A DNA stretch of 6,144 nt from an uncultured Tissierellia bacterium (lineage in GTDB: Bacteria; Bacillota; Clostridia; Tissierellales; Peptoniphilaceae): contig CABTZP010000080.1 in the NCBI GenBank assembly GCA_902489375.1, positions 1 through 6,144 of the forward strand, written 5' to 3'. How positions within the stretch are numbered: the stretch's first letter is position 1; each line of letters starts with the position of its first letter. A program made the translations under genes and the position numbers. Below are positions 5,131-6,144 of this stretch, piece after piece. The notes beneath the pieces are model-generated. The model made no database searches, had not been told where the DNA came from, and saw only the letters and a list, made by a program, of their open reading frames with translations.

Positions 5131-6144
5131 ATGTTACCCAACTACTATACCGAAGAAAAAAAGCTCATGCCGGTTCTCTTTACCCGGTCAACGGTCCTTT
5201 TTCCGAATCAGATTCTGACGATTGATTTGGATACGCGGGAAGGGGAAAAGATCGCCAAAAGGTGCGTGGAAAAGGACCAGATGGCCCTGATCCTGGCGAT
5301 GAAAGATCCGACAGCCGAAGATCCCACGATAGAAGAATATGAAAGCATTGGCACCATCGTCAAATTTCACCAAAATTTTGGCGTCCTCGGCACCCCAACC
5401 AAACTCCTGGCAGAAGGAAAATCCCGCGGAAGATTTGTCCGCCTGGTCCGTCAGGCCCCTTATAATGAAGCGGAAGTGATCGAATATGTTTTTCATCCGG
5501 AAAAGATTTCCGCCAATCCGGACATGGATCTGATGAAGAGATTGCTTTCCTCGGCGGCGATGAACTTTTTCAAAAACGTGGGGGGGATTCCTGAAGCCAT
5601 TTTAGCCACCCATCTTTTGGAGGCCGATCCCGGAACCCTATCTGATGAGGTGGCCTCACACCTGGATTTAACCAAAGAAGAAGGGCTCTCGATCCTGGAA
5701 GAATTTGACATCTATGAGCGGATGGTCAACTGTAAAACCTGCCTGGATCTGCAGGTTCGCCTCTCCCTTTTGGAAAACCGGATCGCCGAGGAAGCCCAGC
5801 TTCGGATGCAGCAATCACAAAAGGACTTTCTTCTCCAGGAGCAAATGGATATTATCCGCACGGAACTGGGTGACCGGGATATTTCGAGTGATCCCTCCTC
5901 CCTGGCCGACCAGTATCGAAACAAAATCAAACGGCTTGATATGCCCAAGGCCTCAAAGGATTGGGTTTTAAAGGAAGTTGACAAGCTCTCCTACCTGACC
6001 CCGGTCTCCCCGGATTTAAATGTCAGCCGCTCTTACCTTGACACCGTCCTGGATCTTCCCTGGGGAAAGTTTAAAAAAGAAACCATTGATATGGAACGGG
6101 CCCGCAAGATTCTCGACGAAGACCATTACGGACTCAAAGAAGTC
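5131..6144 (+). CDS. lon: ATP-dependent protease Lon, N-terminal part (cut by the window edge)
   Basis: Lon is a homo-oligomeric AAA+ serine protease that degrades misfolded and short-lived regulatory proteins in the cytoplasm. The 338 residues visible are open to the right edge with no stop. The N-terminal substrate-recognition domain begins with MPVLFTRSTVLFP (13-25), where most Lon proteins have a more conserved LPLR-x-x-VLFP segment, and includes KLLAEGKSRGRF (91-102). A long helical segment, QSQKDFLLQEQMDIIRTELG (228-247), corresponds to the family's coiled linker with its conserved REQL-like motif. SYLDTVLDLPWG (301-312) and ILDEDHYGLKEV (327-338) are classic Lon sequence just before the ATPase Walker A. 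The ATPase module and the Ser-Lys protease domain must lie beyond the window. It follows clpX by 48 bases without a terminator and is probably part of the same operon. Confidence 0.96.
   Translation, partial: MLPNYYTEEKKLMPVLFTRSTVLFPNQILTIDLDTREGEKIAKRCVEKDQMALILAMKDPTAEDPTIEEYESIGTIVKFHQNFGVLGTPTKLLAEGKSRGRFVRLVRQAPYNEAEVIEYVFHPEKISANPDMDLMKRLLSSAAMNFFKNVGGIPEAILATHLLEADPGTLSDEVASHLDLTKEEGLSILEEFDIYERMVNCKTCLDLQVRLSLLENRIAEEAQLRMQQSQKDFLLQEQMDIIRTELGDRDISSDPSSLADQYRNKIKRLDMPKASKDWVLKEVDKLSYLTPVSPDLNVSRSYLDTVLDLPWGKFKKETIDMERARKILDEDHYGLKEV

Overview
The window carries the housekeeping protein-quality-control cluster of a Bacillota (Firmicutes) bacterium, all on the + strand. Evidence for the phylum is the gene order tig-clpP-clpX-lon, strong AAGGAGG-type ribosome binding sites, mixed ATG/GTG/TTG starts, and Firmicutes-like CCA-adding enzyme and DegV proteins. 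Composition looks close to 50% GC by eye. I cannot name a genus.

Layout. Positions 1-72 are an exact reverse complement of 299-370 and are probably not native sequence in this place, but a fold-back chimera at a sequence end. From about 71 to 829 lies the C-terminal part of a tRNA CCA-adding enzyme (cca). A DegV/FakB-type lipid-binding protein follows (807-1634, TTG start), overlapping the end of cca by 23 bases. A strong intrinsic terminator (1645-1680) closes this first unit. The 1681-1811 intergenic region holds four copies of GGAACA spaced exactly 10 bp apart, then an extended -10 promoter (TGGTATAAT) with no recognisable -35. This promoter should drive the second unit: trigger factor (tig, 1812-3194), clpP (3206-3787), clpX (3814-5082) and lon (from 5131, running off the right edge). 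Gaps within the unit are 11, 26 and 48 bases with no internal terminator; the clpX-lon gap holds a stable-looking hairpin just before the lon ribosome binding site.

How the genes fit together. Trigger factor receives nascent chains at the ribosome exit. ClpX unfolds tagged or misfolded proteins and feeds them to the ClpP peptidase. Lon is a self-contained ATP-dependent protease. Co-transcription would match folding capacity to degradation capacity. ClpP and ClpX keep all catalytic and coupling residues I could check, so both look functional.

I do not see an undescribed multi-gene system here. The observations most worth a second look are the 72-bp inverted duplication at the left edge, the 10-bp-phased GGAACA array upstream of the chaperone/protease operon, and the clpX-lon intercistronic hairpin.
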